Positions 12,155 through 25,350 of a stretch of 64,000 bases of DNA are shown here, one piece after another; the stretch's first letter is position 1; the number at the start of each line of letters is the position of its first letter. Position numbers and translations under genes: made by a program. This DNA comes from Pardosa pseudoannulata (Eukaryota; Arthropoda; Arachnida; Araneae; Lycosidae), in NCBI GenBank assembly GCA_032207245.1, contig CM063502.1, positions 43,549,162 to 43,613,161 on the forward strand, written 5' to 3'. A model generated the notes under the pieces. The model was given only the letters and a program-made list of their open reading frames with translations, was not told the DNA's origin and searched no databases.

Positions 12155-13057
12155 AAACAAATTTTTAATTTTACAATATGCAATAGAGTATATATAGTGC
12201 TTGAATGAAATTTCACTTGCACTAATTTCGAGCTAAATCCATTTTAAATATGTGCACTCCTTTAAAGGCATTTTAGAATGTAGTCTAAGGATAACTGCTG
12301 TAACAGTATGCATATGCAGATACTACTGTGATAAAAAAGTATGTAGAACTCACCTTTTAAAAAATGCATACCGTATTTACTCATTTATAAATTTATGACT
12401 AAAAACTCGATGTTCGAATTATGAACGGAATAACGCATGCTGCTTCCTGTAATCAGCCGACATGCGTATGAACCAAAACAGGTATTGAATGAAGAACATA
12501 AAAAGGGAAAATATTACTCAATATCACAGTTCTGTTGCAACTATATATATTATTATACTGCACTTCTTTTAAAACATACTAGTAGCAACACTAATTGTTG
12601 ATTTTAGACCCGAATTTTCTACTGAAAGGACGGTTTCCATTTTCTGTTACATACCAAAGTTACGTGGATATTTAAAATTCTGCAGAATCATTAGATATCT
12701 GCTCCATCTTACTCGCACTTTGTCAAAACACATTCTTTTCTTATAGAATGAAGAGGAATAGAGAAAATACAGTCTTTCGTACAACACCCCCTCGAAAAGG
12801 GGATAATGTACAAGGCCTCCTAACGGTCACCTGAAAGTGCCCGAAACCCCTCCAATGACCTAAGATGACCAATAACAACTTGAAGGCTTCGTAAAGAATG
12901 GAACCATCTTTAGAATGATATTGAAAGAGTCTTGGAGCTTGATTGAGTCTGTGTAATAATTTTCTTGCAATCTAGAATGTAACCTGTACGTATGTCAAAT
13001 TTTAGATGCGCATTATACACGAGATACTATTTTGATACTCTAAAGTATAGTAAACAA

Positions 13058-13188
13058 GGACTAATGAGACCGGGGCCTACTGCGGAAAGCCTATTCCGAA
13101 GGGCTAGGAACATCCATGCCCCAGTAGAATTCGAACCTGCGAACTCCGGTTCCGAAGACTAATACCCTATTTAGCCATCGTTCGGCTA
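13058..13188 (-). mobile_element. tRNA-derived SINE, lacking its 3' tail
   Basis: Minus-strand copy. It has the B-box region (GAATTCGAACCTGCGAACTC on the + strand), the degraded A-box end 'TTAGCCATCGTTCGGCT', and the body 'ACTAATGAGACCGGGGCCTA'. The CCAAA-type tail seen in other copies is missing. It lies inside the larger repeat 13058-13462. Confidence 0.8.
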
Positions 13189-13248
13189 CGAACAGATGAA
13201 ATCAAACTAAGTTCAGATAATGACATGATGTCCGTGGTAGACAGTCGC

Positions 13249-13294
<46 letters not shown>

Positions 13295-13462
13295 GGGTTT
13301 GTTCTAATAATTAATTTACTTTATTTTAATTATTAAAAATTAATTCTTGATGGTTTAGGATTTAAATGGGTTTAAACAAGTTATAAATATGAAAAAAATG
13401 TGTTTTAAAGATTTGCCTAGTATATACAGGTTATTCAGAACTTTACATACATATTGATGACT
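13058..13462 (-). repeat. 405-bp composite repeat (SINE plus flank), copy 1
   Basis: Collinear with 22668-23058 over its full length: SINE body, then 'GATGTCCGTGGTAGACAGTC', a poly-T, 'TTATTTTAATTATTAAAAAT', 'TCTTGATGGTTTAGG' and 'CTTTACATACATATTGATGA'. Homology stops at the same base, GATGACT, in both. The poly-T is about 38 bases here and 9 in the other copy. The SINE therefore moved or was duplicated together with its upstream flank. Confidence 0.85.
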
Positions 13463-13604
13463 AATAATTTTCTTGCAATCTAAAATGTAACTTGTACATA
13501 TGTAAAATTTTAGATGCTTGTTATACACAAGATACCATTTTTCGCTATTTGTTTTGTGTTTTCGTAAAATACAGAGTGCGCGTTATACACAAGTAAATAC
13601 GGTA

Positions 13605-13984
13605 AACTAGAAATAGTTTTCAAATAACTCTACGACCGACATTATTATTATTTCCACTTGGTTCCATAGCATTCGCCACTACCAAGCCGCAGATGGCTAT
13701 TTTATTAATGAGAGCACTATCAGGCAGCCAATATTACTTCTTTAGGCAACACAAACAAGCAAAGTTTGTTCTAATAGTTTATAAGCAGAAACCAAGCAGA
13801 AGACCGACATGGCTAAGCCTAACACCTCCAGAAATACCATTTGGAAACTTGGACCACATTACGACCACGAACGTATGTCACGTGTTCCAGTTGTCATTAA
13901 TGAATATGGCTTATCTTTGGCCGGCTCAAGCCTTGATCTAGAACTCTCATAATAGATAGATGGTTCATAGTTCGATGTCTTTAT
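13605..13984. other. Non-coding stretch with diverged repeat arm
   Basis: The segment 13840-13935 is related to 14585-14668, sharing 'ACTTGGACCACATT'/'ACTGGGACGACATT', 'CACGTGTTCCA'/'TACGTGTCCCA' and 'CATTAATGAA'. An open frame of 82 codons (13693-13941) covers it but has no recognisable homology. Confidence 0.45.
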
Positions 13985-14297
13985 GGATTCATCTACCGCG
14001 GTTTATAATCACGAATGTTAAAATAATTGAATACAGACATTAAGAATATTAAAAGATTTGAGAGAGAAAGAGGATGGTATAAGCTTGGTTTGGTTTGGTT
14101 TTAATAGCTATAGCTTTGCTACACGGCTCAATTCCTTTGTCAACTGATTTATCGTGGCTCTTAATCACAGACGTTAAAATAATTAAATACTGACATTAAG
14201 ACTATTAAATAATTTGAGAGAGAAAGAGGATGGTGAGAGCTCTGCTTGGATTGTTTTGGTTTTGATAGCTATGGTTTACGGTTTTACTACACGAGGA
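13985..14297. repeat. Tandem duplication, about 155 bp, including SINE tail
   Basis: Unit 1 (about 13985-14127) and unit 2 (about 14146-14297) share GTTAAAATAATT.AATAC, 'GACATTAAGA.TATTAAA', 'TTTGAGAGAGAAAGAGGATG' and then a TTGGTTTGGTTTT-like SINE tail with 'ATAGCTAT'. Only unit 2 continues into a full SINE. Confidence 0.75.
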
Positions 14298-14420
14298 CTA
14301 ATGAGACCAGGACCTACTGCTTATAACCAAATCCGAACGGTAACGAACGTCTATGCGGGATTCAAATCCGCGAACTCCGGTTCCGAACGGCAGCGCCCTA
14401 CCATTCAGCCATTGTTTGAT
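14252..14420 (-). mobile_element. tRNA-derived SINE
   Basis: Minus-strand copy with tail-side 'GTTTTGGTTTTG', the body 'ACTAATGAGACCAGGACCTA', the B-box side 'GGATTCAAATCCGCGAACTC' and the A-box end 'CAGCCATTGTTTG'. Nearly full length but diverged. An 86-codon and a 68-codon open frame here are SINE sequence, not genes. Confidence 0.85.
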
Positions 14421-15700
14421 AGGATGTCATGGGAAAGAACTCAGAAACTTAAGCCCCTCCCCTCTTTGGAATAAATATTCTTTTGGGACATTAAAGTTTC
14501 AAAATATTTTTTCGGGTATAACAATGTTGATTATAGCTATTTACACAAAAAATACCTGATCCCTATATAATATTTTTTCCTTAGCAAAACTGGGACGACA
14601 TTGAACCAAGAATCTATTTTACGTGTCCCATTTGCCATTAATGAACACGTTGGATCTTTGGCGGATGTATATATATATGTATATATGTGGTTAATAAACT
14701 CATCCTGCTATCATCCTACCTTTACTAGGCAGATAGTTACAAAATCATTACAGAAATGTGACTTAATTTCGATTAGCTTAAACTGTGAAATTAGAAATTT
14801 TAGTTAGAAAGATATCTAATAAATTATATTCTGTATTTGTGTAATTAAATAAAAAAAATTTTGAAACTGAGAGGGATTTAAATACATACCGAAGTAAATT
14901 TTAAAGTAAAAAAATGCGTGTGATTTTGATTATACCTCTTGCAATAAAAATTATTCGAAAGATTAATAATTACTTCAGAAATAAATTGTTGCAAGTAATC
15001 AGTTACTATAGCATGTTTTACCCTGTATAGGTAAGTATAGGGGAAATTTTATTGTTACGTACTATAAAACTGTTTATACAAAAGATACCAAAAATATGAA
15101 GCATAAATATTTTAATAGAGTAAAAATATTAAAGATTGAGTAATATTGACTTTTAATGATAGCGATTTATATTAAAAATATTGAGCAAAAAAGCCATTTT
15201 CTTTCATTAGTAATTTTTATACTTTTATCTCATATTATTTTACTTTAAAAAATTCACTTATCTTAGCACTGCATATCTGTCAAAAACTTTTGGAATGATT
15301 TTGTTATTGCTTAATTATTATCGTAAGCAGTTACTTGCTCTATTATGTGCATTACATGTAAAGAAGCTGCAGCAGATTAGTTCTTCCTGGTTGGTCTCCA
15401 TTTATCCAGTGTATCCATAGTTAAAAAAAATTACAGATTTCCACTCTGGTTTTGCACATCGCGAACGCAATTCAACATCTTTAAACCAATTAATCACCAT
15501 GAAAACGACTGCTCATCCAAATAAATCCCAATTCTTTAAAACACGTTTAATATAACTCGACACCTGATGTTGCATCCTGATATTTAAACATCCACTCAAA
15601 AAGAAATATAATCTCTGTTCTGCTTTTCTACCATCTCTTAACCGATCTACAATTTTCGAGTTCCATTTTTGAAGATCGTCCTTTGTGCTGCCATCTAGCG
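14421..15700. other. AT-rich non-coding stretch
   Basis: Contains the second arm (14585-14668) of the diverged repeat noted at 13840-13935. Otherwise no gene or repeat was recognised. Confidence 0.4.
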
Positions 15701-16015
15701 ACATTCCAAAGCAACACTGGCTTCTTCCCCCCCCCCCTCTCTCTCTTCTTTTTTTTTTTTAGTTTTTTTTTCTTTTTTTGTTTTTCTTTTTTTGCCGTCT
15801 CGGCATTTTATGCCGTCGCCGTTTTTAAAGTCTCGCGCGCGTTTTTCCCGATGGTGACGAATGGTTGCGGATCGGGCGCGATTAAATAAGGGGTAACGGT
15901 GTCTGGAGGAACATTAGGCTTTTTCTCCTAATCTCTGTCTGGGGATTGTCTGAATTCCCCCCGTTCTTTTCCGTTTACGTGATGAGCAGCGGCGGTCAAT
16001 GAGAATTGGCGCGGC
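15700..16015 (+). other. Pyrimidine tract followed by CpG-rich patch
   Basis: 15722-15795 is almost pure C/T. From 15796 to 16015 the sequence is rich in CpG ('GTCTCGCGCGCGTTTTTCCC', 'GATCGGGCGCGATTAAATAA'). This is unusual against the local AT-rich background and could be an unmethylated regulatory patch or a young repeat. No gene assigned. Confidence 0.3.
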
Positions 16016-17035
16016 TGTACGTGTCTGCAAAACTTTGTCCACTTATTAAATGGACGATGCTTCGCATGGGACAAATACGAAACGGGCCGATAGGATCACT
16101 GATTTGTCTGCATGAAGCATCAGACTTTGATAATAATACTTTACTCATCATACATATGCGATAAATAGAGAGATGTGGCTATTGAAAATTTTTCTTACAA
16201 GATATTTAATAATTGTATAATTACAAGATATTTAATAATTTTATTATTACAAAATATTTATTAATTTCTGACTATACATGTCTGCAAACTTTGCTCATTA
16301 ATGAATAGTGTTTTGCATGGGAAAGATAATGGTGAGATAGGATCATTGATTTGTTAAACTTTATCACTAGCCTTTAAAAAAATGATTTATACATTATACA
16401 TATGCGAGAAATAAAGAGATTTGACTATTGCTATTACTATTATTATTATTGTTTTCAATGCAGGAACACTTGCAGAGATCTGACTATTAAAAACTTATAT
16501 TTTCTTACACGATATTTAATTTTTAGTTGTACGTGTCTGTACTTTGTCATAGTTTACAGGCAAAGTATACAACTTTGCTCATTAATGAAATGAATAGTGT
16601 TTTGCATGGGAAAGATAATGGTGAGATTGGATCATTGATTTGTTAACCTTTATTACTACCCTTTAAAAAAATGCTTTATACATTATACATATGCGAGAAA
16701 TAAAGAGATTTGACAATTACTATTACTATTATTATTATTATTATTATTATTATTTCCAATGCGGGAACAATTGAAGAGATCTGACAATTAAAAACTTATA
16801 TTTTCTTACACGATATTTGATTTTTAGTTGTACGTGTCTGTACTTTGTACACTTATGAAATGAACAATGCTTTACATGGGATAAATCAAAAATGGTGCGA
16901 TAGAATAACAGTTTGTCTACATTTTGCATTTGAATTTAAAACGAATACCTTACTCATTATACATATGAGGGAAATAAAGATATTTAACTACTGTTAACTT
17001 ATATTTAATTACAAGTTATTTACTTTTTTTAAATG
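16016..17035. repeat. Tandem array, unit about 246-289 bp, four diverged copies
   Basis: The anchor CATATGCGAGAAATAAAGAG and variants occurs at 16153, 16399, 16688 and 16962 (periods 246, 289, 274 bp). Other phrases recurring across units are 'TGTACGTGTCTG', 'TTTGCATGGGA.A.ATAATGG' and 'AGGATCA.TGATTTGT'. Units 2 and 3 have expanded (ATT)n trinucleotides. The first unit retains most CpGs; later ones are eroded. Confidence 0.9.
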
Positions 17036-19079
17036 TGAAAATGCTTATTCTCGTAGGAAAAACTTCTATTCATTAACTGGTTTTCTAAAATTATTTCACC
17101 TTTTATTTCTTGTTTCAAACATTTTAAAGAGTAAGAAAAAGGATATTCTTCATCAGCCGTATGAATTAAAATTTTGTAATTATTGGAAACTACAAACTTG
17201 TGTGGTTATTTTCATCATGGTTTGATTGGATAGAAAGAGAAAATTTGCATCGTAGTATATGTTTTGTAATACTGAGAAAGCCTTTTTATGTCGTTGTTGT
17301 AGTTCAAATACATGAATAAACATTATACTTATCTGCACTTGAACTTCTTAAAAGCAAAACATCTGTTCACTATCGCATGAATGAGGCAAATAATACGAAT
17401 TGCAAAATATATCCATCCCTTTTTTGTTGTCATAACAAGAATTGAATAGGGATTATTATTTTCGAGCAATAATAAAACTGTAATTTAATTTTTATATAAA
17501 CTGAGAGACATCTGACAAAGTTTTGAAATAGCAGGTTAAATATGGCAGTATTTCTATTTTTGTTATTCAATTATGGAACTAAACCTGCTATCGATTTGTA
17601 ATAATAGGACGCTAGAAATAAATATGTGTGTGAATGACTCCCATGATGTAACTTTATAGTCAGACATACTTTATGGTTTTTGAATTGTTATTAATTACTT
17701 CCTACTTCTTGTATAAATGCACTAGACTGTAATGAAGATACGTTAGACTTCGTCTGCTGTTGACCATTATGATGTAATACTGCGGCTTAGTAAAGATTCG
17801 TTCCACCTGAATGTATTAAAAATGAACCGTCAGGATCAACTTTTTAATGTGCCAGAAATAATTCAGGTCATAAAGTGTTAGCAAAAGGAGATGGCTCATC
17901 TTAAATGCTTTCATAAGAAAGATAACAAGGTGATGCAAAAAAGGATTTCACACTCCAATAGAATGAAGACATCTTCTGATCTAGCCAGCGAGTGATACTT
18001 CATTATTTGTATGACCTGTTCTGCTTCGGCAGTCTGTCATCGACAACTTTCCTTTGGACTAAGAAAGTAAAGAGAAAGCGTCTATTGTCACACTGCTACC
18101 GGAAATCGCGCTTATTCTGGACACCGTGACATCGATATTGCACGAACACTGACTTAGAAAAGTTTTGCATACTGATGGCTCGTTTTATTAAGAGATGTTT
18201 TTCCTTAAAGACACGGTGAAGGATTTCTTGAAGTTGCAGATTTATTTTCCTATCATGAGCACTCATATTTCTGGTTAATTCAATTCAATCAATCAATTCA
18301 AAAATTCAGTTGATTGAAAACTTTTGTTCATACAAAACTGAGCAGTAACATTATTTGAATTTATACCTAAAATTTTATTAAAAATACCGAAACCCCGAGA
18401 AAAAAAATGAAAAATTGGAATTATTTAATTTAACATGTAATACATTTCAACTGAAAAGTTTCTGAAAGAGTAGATGGCAGTGTTATTTAAGTGAAAATTA
18501 TTAGCAAATGATCTTTTTAAAAGAATAATTATTTGTAAGTCTCATATATTAACTTTCATAAAATGTAAATTAAAATATAGAAATAAAAAAAGATTATTCA
18601 ATTTTGTATTAAAAAAGTATTGTATGCTTTTTCTCCGATGTAGCTGAAGCATCTTGTTACCTATAGATTTTAAAATATAATTCCGAACATAATACATAAA
18701 ATATCTTTACAACGTTAAAGGAAATTATTAGAAAATAAATTTCAAATACGCATTAATTTTTCTTTTTTAAGAAGGTTAATGTTTCAGTTTTTATTGATTG
18801 TTTTGTTGTATTGAAAATATCCCTTATTTGTTTTGCCTAACATCAATAAATAAGTTTTTTTACATAGATTTTTTATGAATTTTAAAATTATATAGGGGAA
18901 AATAATAATAATCTGCAAGCAAGCTATTCCTCCACCCCTGGAACAGTCTTGCAAATCACCTCGAATCATTCGAATTTCAGACAATAAAATTCTGTAAATT
19001 TACGCTAATTATGCATTAATGAAAACAATCATTTGTTCAGTATACTACGGTAGAAACCAATATTTAATGTGTGTGAAAA
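17036..19079. other. AT-rich non-coding stretch
   Basis: No repeat partner or supported gene was found over about 2 kb. 17740-18180 is slightly less AT-rich. Several short open frames are at chance length. Confidence 0.4.
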
Positions 19080-19430
19080 AACTTCGTACAATACACTTTC
19101 AGTCAGCCGGTCGATGAATCTGCGAGTTGAGGCTTGATGACTCGAATTTTTAATCTCTGCATGTGTGTGTTATAACAATTGGCGTCTGTTGCATTTAGTA
19201 TCGCTGCCCGTCCGTTTTGTTTATCCAGGCGTATCGTTATGCAAATCGTTCGAATGAACTTTTGCTCAGGAGTACTTCAAAGTTGCGTAATGTATATGCA
19301 AAGCGGCAGACTTCTTATCGGACTTCTTATCGCTCTCTGAGCTACAAGACTTATGTCTCTCGCGCGCTAAAAGCGATTTATTCGACGCACGTGGATCCTG
19401 GGCCCAAAGCAGCGAACCCCTAGCAGTTTT
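19080..19430 (+). other. CpG-rich patch, promoter or LTR-like
   Basis: TTTCAGTCAGCCGG at about 19097 contains an arthropod initiator-like TCAGT. The sequence after it is CpG-rich, and 'TTATAACAATTGGCGTC' near 19170 is reminiscent of an LTR end followed by a primer-binding site. A 68-codon open frame (19217-19423) is Arg/Ser/Tyr-rich and unrecognised. A 15-bp local repeat, GACTTCTTATCG, lies at about 19310-19331. It could be a promoter, a solo LTR with leader, or neither. Confidence 0.25.
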
Positions 19431-22400
19431 TGAATAAAATCAAATACCAACTGGAACTCTAAGAAATGTCATTGAAGTATGTACTAGTGATTTTCCTATA
19501 ACTTTTTTTCTAGGGTTAATGTCATATTCCAGGATCAGATCTGAGAATCGGAATCAGAGCTTGTCATCAGCTTCATATAGAAAAAAAAAATTTTTAGCCC
19601 TACTCCTTCGAAAATAACTCGCACGGAGAATGGGCTATTGGCGTTATTTAAAAGTGTCTTTGATAGTGCCACTTTGGATTATTTAACACAACCCCACTTG
19701 AATCCTTCGTCATTCAACTGCAGTAGCTGAGTTATTGAATATTTTTCTCGTGCAGACGAGGAGAGCTGGCAAAAATTAATGATCTGAATATAGTAATATC
19801 ACTGAAGTGATTTCTTTTGAAGAAACTATACTTGCGAGAACTATATAGTAAGTACTTACGAGAAATATAGGATTTCGTGTATTAATTTGTTTAATACCAT
19901 TCTTTTTTCTAATACCTCGAGTCATGTTTTTAACAAAAAGAATTAATGCTGCCATCATTAAATGTCTGTTTTTTTCTTCCGTAACATATTCATTTGTTAT
20001 ACATGTGAAAATATATCGATATATTTAAAAAAATCTGTAGAAGCCCTTATTTAGTTTAACATAGTTATTATTATATGTAGTGTATTATATCTAGAAGGCA
20101 GAGATCCAACAGAAATAAGACTTACGTACCTATAGATGTTAGACCCATATGAACTTTGACCACCAAAGTCGCCATTAATTTGGGATTTTTCTGTAATTAA
20201 ACGTTATGTTGATTAATTAGATTAATGCTTAAATCTATCATAAATTGTTGCTAAATAGCAACTGCATTTCAGTCATAATATCGTGGAATAAAGTATTGGA
20301 GGAAATGAACTGCTAAATCAAAGATACAGATTCAACTTTATGGCATTTAAAGAAAAACATTCATAAGTCTAGCATACCCTTTTGCTCAGTGAATAATGTA
20401 GTGCAAGCAATTGATAACGATAATCAAAGCTTTTTTAAAAAAAAATCATCTGTCATTATTTGTAAGCTTTTTTAAAAAAAAAATCATCCTTCATAATTTG
20501 TAAGCTTTTTTAAAAATTTTGTTTTTACTTCTGATGCTGGCAATAATTTTCTATAGAAACCCTTTCTTAGAAATATTAATCTTTTTAACATAATATAGTT
20601 ATAGTCTTATTTATCCAACAGTACTTTATTACTCGCTTTAAACCTTCTCTGGTAATAAAATCTTGCTTTAAAGAATAGAAAGAGGAAAATTACACATCCA
20701 TTTGCAAAACATGAATTTTAGTAATATAATGAATCTGCATAACTCCGTCTGAAAAATTCAATCCTAAATCAAGCGGTGCCTTTAGGAGGATATTTCGGAA
20801 ATTATAAAAACTGTCTATAAAAAATTAAATCAAGCAATGTATTTTATTACAAAATATAACTACTGCATAGACTGAAGGAAATATGTACAAATTTATGCAA
20901 GAAAATAAAGCCATTCATGGAAATTATACTTTATGGAAATGCGTCGCTGTGACAGAACGTAAAATATGCAATCTTTAATAAAATATCCTTTACGATAATC
21001 TATATGACATCATATGATATAGTTTAATATTGGAAGACTTTTATAGAGATAAAATATATCGATATAGCTAGAACTGTATTTTAAGTACTTTAACTCATAT
21101 GAGAAGCGCAATTTCGAAATATAAAATTATTTCTCATGTTGGAGCAAAAGAATCTAACCATAGTACTCTCTACAAATTAACAAAATCGGATAGTTCCGTG
21201 TTAGATTTTTTTTAACCTAGTTGTAATAAGATAGCCTGTCTGTTCTGTTTAAGTCTACATTAGGCATTCATCTAGACGAAAACTATTTGAAAATGCGATA
21301 TTTCTAACTAATGGAATGGTGAAATATAATGAAAAATAAGAAGTAAAAACTGTCAAATAGCCTTATGTAAACTCCATTTAAATAAATACATACTATTCTT
21401 TCTCACTGAGGGTCACGTTTACAGCCCCATTTTGATAAAAATTCATTAGTTTCCTTAATTTTTTACCAGTAAATAAATTTTCTACTCTGAAAAAAGCCAT
21501 TTGCTATTTTAATATAAATAAATAATACACTCTAACTAATTAATCCTAGAATATCATAGATAACAACGTTATATATAATTGTATATATGCAGAATTTTTT
21601 TCTATTTTTTGTGAATATCTTTATAGGAGGAATTAATTAGCATTTTTTCACGCTCCTCTTCAGCAAATCCAAAATGAAATATTAGTTATTATTAATCCTC
21701 AATTTTTAAATAAAATTAGATGATTTTTATTACTATCTGTACCAACATAGGAGCGATGAAACCTCTTTGGTTCATCTTTTTAAAATTGCTTTATTTACTT
21801 TTGGAATGCATGGCATTTACCTCTCTATACCGACGCATTTCAATCTGCAGGTTCCAGATTTATTTCTTTTCATTCATTAAAAGCTCGCAAAAGTTGCTTC
21901 TTTTACGAGTAAAGAAATACAGCTGCTAAATTATGACGGACCAAAAAATTTCCCAAACCAACTGTCTGGAATTTATTTAAAGCTAGCAGAACAGAGTCTC
22001 TCTACCGCTGTCACTGTTGTACTCTTCAGCTCATTAGCTTGCTTAGTTAATTCATAAATTCCACTCTCGCATATTACTGCCCCTTTAATGATGCCAAAAG
22101 AAGCGGTATAGAAAAAAGAGAGAGAGAGAAACGCGTGATTTGCGTTGCACGTATTAGGCAAAAATGTTGTAATTAATTCTGTTTTTACTATTATGCTTTT
22201 TTACCGCTCTATTTTGTGGTGGTGAGCTTAGTATAAAGCGAATTTTTTTCAATATTTATTTGAGAATAAGTAACTGTGGCTACTTGTCGGTTAAATGAGT
22301 CAGATCGGAACTTGCACTTAGTTTGCGTAGGGTAGATCCCCCTTTTCCTCTGCTATTATTTATGATCGGAATAAAAATGAATTTAAAATATTTAATAATG

Positions 22401-22634
22401 AGGTTAAATTCGACTTTTCAAATTTTTTTTTTATTCTTAGTTTTAAAAAACTCCCCATTTTACGCAGGATCCGATCATGCTTAGATGGGACACAAGGGCA
22501 AAAGGTAATTTCGAAAACCCTCATGCTATCAGAAGCCGATTAATGCCCGATTATTTTCTGTAAACTATTCACAGTATACTGAAGGTAGCAGGAGAACCAC
22601 GACTCAATTCTTCCGGGTAAGACGAGATGATTTA
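19431..22634. other. AT-rich non-coding stretch
   Basis: Over 3 kb with no supported gene. A 37-bp minisatellite is annotated separately at 20427-20515. Short open frames here are of chance length. Confidence 0.4.
20427..20515. repeat. 37-bp minisatellite, three units
   Basis: AAGCTTTTTTAAAAAAAAA followed by 'TCATC.TTCATAATTTGT' starts at about 20427, 20464 and 20502; the third unit is incomplete. Confidence 0.85.
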
Positions 22635-22803
22635 GTTTGGTTTGGAGCACTACAGTATACTATACGAGGATTAATGAGACCGGGACCTACTGCGAAAAAC
22701 CGATTCCGAACGGCTACAAACATTCATGCCACAGTAGAATTCGAACCCGCAAACTACGGTTCCGAAGACCAATACCCTAACTATTTAGCTATCGTTCGGC
22801 TAC
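22635..22803 (-). mobile_element. tRNA-derived SINE
   Basis: Minus-strand, near full length: the tail complement GTTTGGTTTGGAGC, the body 'ATTAATGAGACCGGGACCTA', the B-box side 'GAATTCGAACCCGC' and the A-box end 'TAGCTATCGTTCGGCT'. It forms the first part of composite repeat copy 2. Confidence 0.9.
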
Positions 22804-23058
22804 GAAGAGATGAAAGCAGACTAAGTTCAGATAATGACGTGATGTCCGTGGTAGACAGTCGCGTTTTTTTTTTAATTTACGTGTTTGTTCTAAAAATTAA
22901 CTAATGTTAATAAATACTTTATTTTAATTATTAAAAATTTATTCTTGATGGTCTAGGATTTAAATAAGTTTAAACAAGTTATAAATATGAAAAATGTGTT
23001 TTAAAGATTTGCTTAGTAAATACAGGCTATTCAGAACTTTACATACATATTGATGACT
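22668..23058 (-). repeat. Composite repeat (SINE plus flank), copy 2
   Basis: Partner of 13058-13462; the two remain collinear to GATGACT at 23058. Unlike copy 1 it keeps the SINE tail (22635-22667), and its poly-T is only 9 bases long. Confidence 0.85.
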
Positions 23059-24469
23059 ATCTTAAATCTAAGTTAATAATGAAGCCTGACAGTAAAAGAA
23101 ATATAAAATTTAAGCATTCTTCAGTATTCAGTATTACAGACTGTTTTCTTTAGTGATCGCCTGTCATTCTTAAAAATCAAGGATATCTTTATAAAAAGTG
23201 AAACTCCGTAAAAAGATATATGTATTGTATCGCATGTAAACGCAGTACTATAAAGAGAATTTTTTAAGAGATATAGCAATTCATCATAATTGCAGTCTAT
23301 GTCCCGAGCCGAAAGGGTAAATTTACGTGCAATGCTTGAAAAATAGACACTTTAAAATGACAACCTGAATGACAAAATTGTAAATCATAGCAGGTACTCG
23401 AAAATTTGGAAAATTGTTTGCAGGATTGCCATCTATCTTCATACTCATGAAAAGTCGTCTTGTGAAATCATAAAAATTTCACAAACCATTTTCTGACTAT
23501 CCCTAAATAGGCACTTGGCATTACTGTGTTAATCGAAGTACATAAAGACATTTACTATCTATTTATCTTTGGTTGTGAAATTTGAAAAACAGCTTCAGAA
23601 AAGTAATCCAATTAATAAAAAAGAACACATTAAAAGCTATGATGATAATTAATATACAATCACAAATGGCATTTATGTCAAAAATGAGTACTTTTTATAG
23701 TTCACAAATATTTTTCATTTGTTAGCACTTCATTATTTTATGAATCATTAAACATCCATATGTGTCAAACTGCAACAACGCTGTGGATGCCGATATGCTT
23801 ACCCGTACCTACCGTGAAATCGACTACAGTCTTTATATTTAATATGCGACGAAAGGCTCATATGTGCAAGTTCATTGAAAAGGCCATAATTTTTTAATGT
23901 ATCTAACGACTAATGAACTGAACATAAATTATATTTCTCCTTAAAATATACGTGCTTAAACTTACTTTACATGAAGAAAGCAGGAATGTGATTCTTCACC
24001 CTTATGTCCCCAAATAAAAATATCTACCCGGAACAACACTTGTAAATTGATTAGCTATTTATTTACTAGATCATTTTAATGATAATTATTCGCTATTATT
24101 CAAATGTAATTAAAATTTTGAGAAAGTACCGTTTTCATGCTTGTATAAGGGCTTGGTTTTACAGCTAACCTCCTCCCCCCAAAAAATTGTCCCCCAAAGG
24201 AATGTAATTTTTTTCATATATTTCATATTTATAAGTTTCTTAGATAGCATTTATAACATAATTTCATCAAATAAAAATAATTAATTATATCCTTTAATAG
24301 GTTAAAGTATAGAATTTTGTTATGGAACGTTATAAATGCAAAGTTATTTGTAGCATTAAAGTTCACTATTCCTCTTCCATGAAAACAAATTACATCCTGA
24401 TGGCAGAATTGACTTTACTACTCAAATGTAGCAAAACTTCTGGTTGAAAATACAACCACCAAAACTGTT
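23059..24469. other. Non-coding stretch with a dispersed repeat
   Basis: 23327-23540 is homologous to about 32340-32545, sharing 'AGGATTGCCATCTA'/'AGGATTGCTGTCTA', 'CATAAAAATT.CACAAAC.ATTTT' and 'ATTA.TGTGTTAA'. The rest is AT-rich with nothing recognised. Confidence 0.5.
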
Positions 24470-24546
24470 TGTTTACTCTTCGGTGCTGGAATTCGTAGAT
24501 CCAAATCCCACTCCTGACATGGATATACTAAGCCCTTCAAAATGAT

Positions 24547-25277
<731 letters not shown>

Positions 25278-25350
25278 ACAGTAGGTCCCGGTCTCATTAT
25301 ACCTTGTGTAGCAAAACAATAGACCGTAGCGCTCGAATCATCCAACCAGA

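Larger units (their letters stand above)
12369..13604. mobile_element. DNA transposon with 13-bp inverted ends, carrying nested insert
   Basis: The 13-mer TACCGTATTTACT at 12369-12381 is matched by its exact reverse complement AGTAAATACGGTA at 13592-13604. The outer TA may be the duplicated target. Sub-terminal phrases of the form 'GCGTTATACAC.AG' recur at about 13009, 13518 and 13579. No transposase is visible. A SINE-containing block (13058-13462) sits inside, and a 78-bp stretch (12954-13030) is repeated at 13462-13539 on its other side. Confidence 0.65.
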
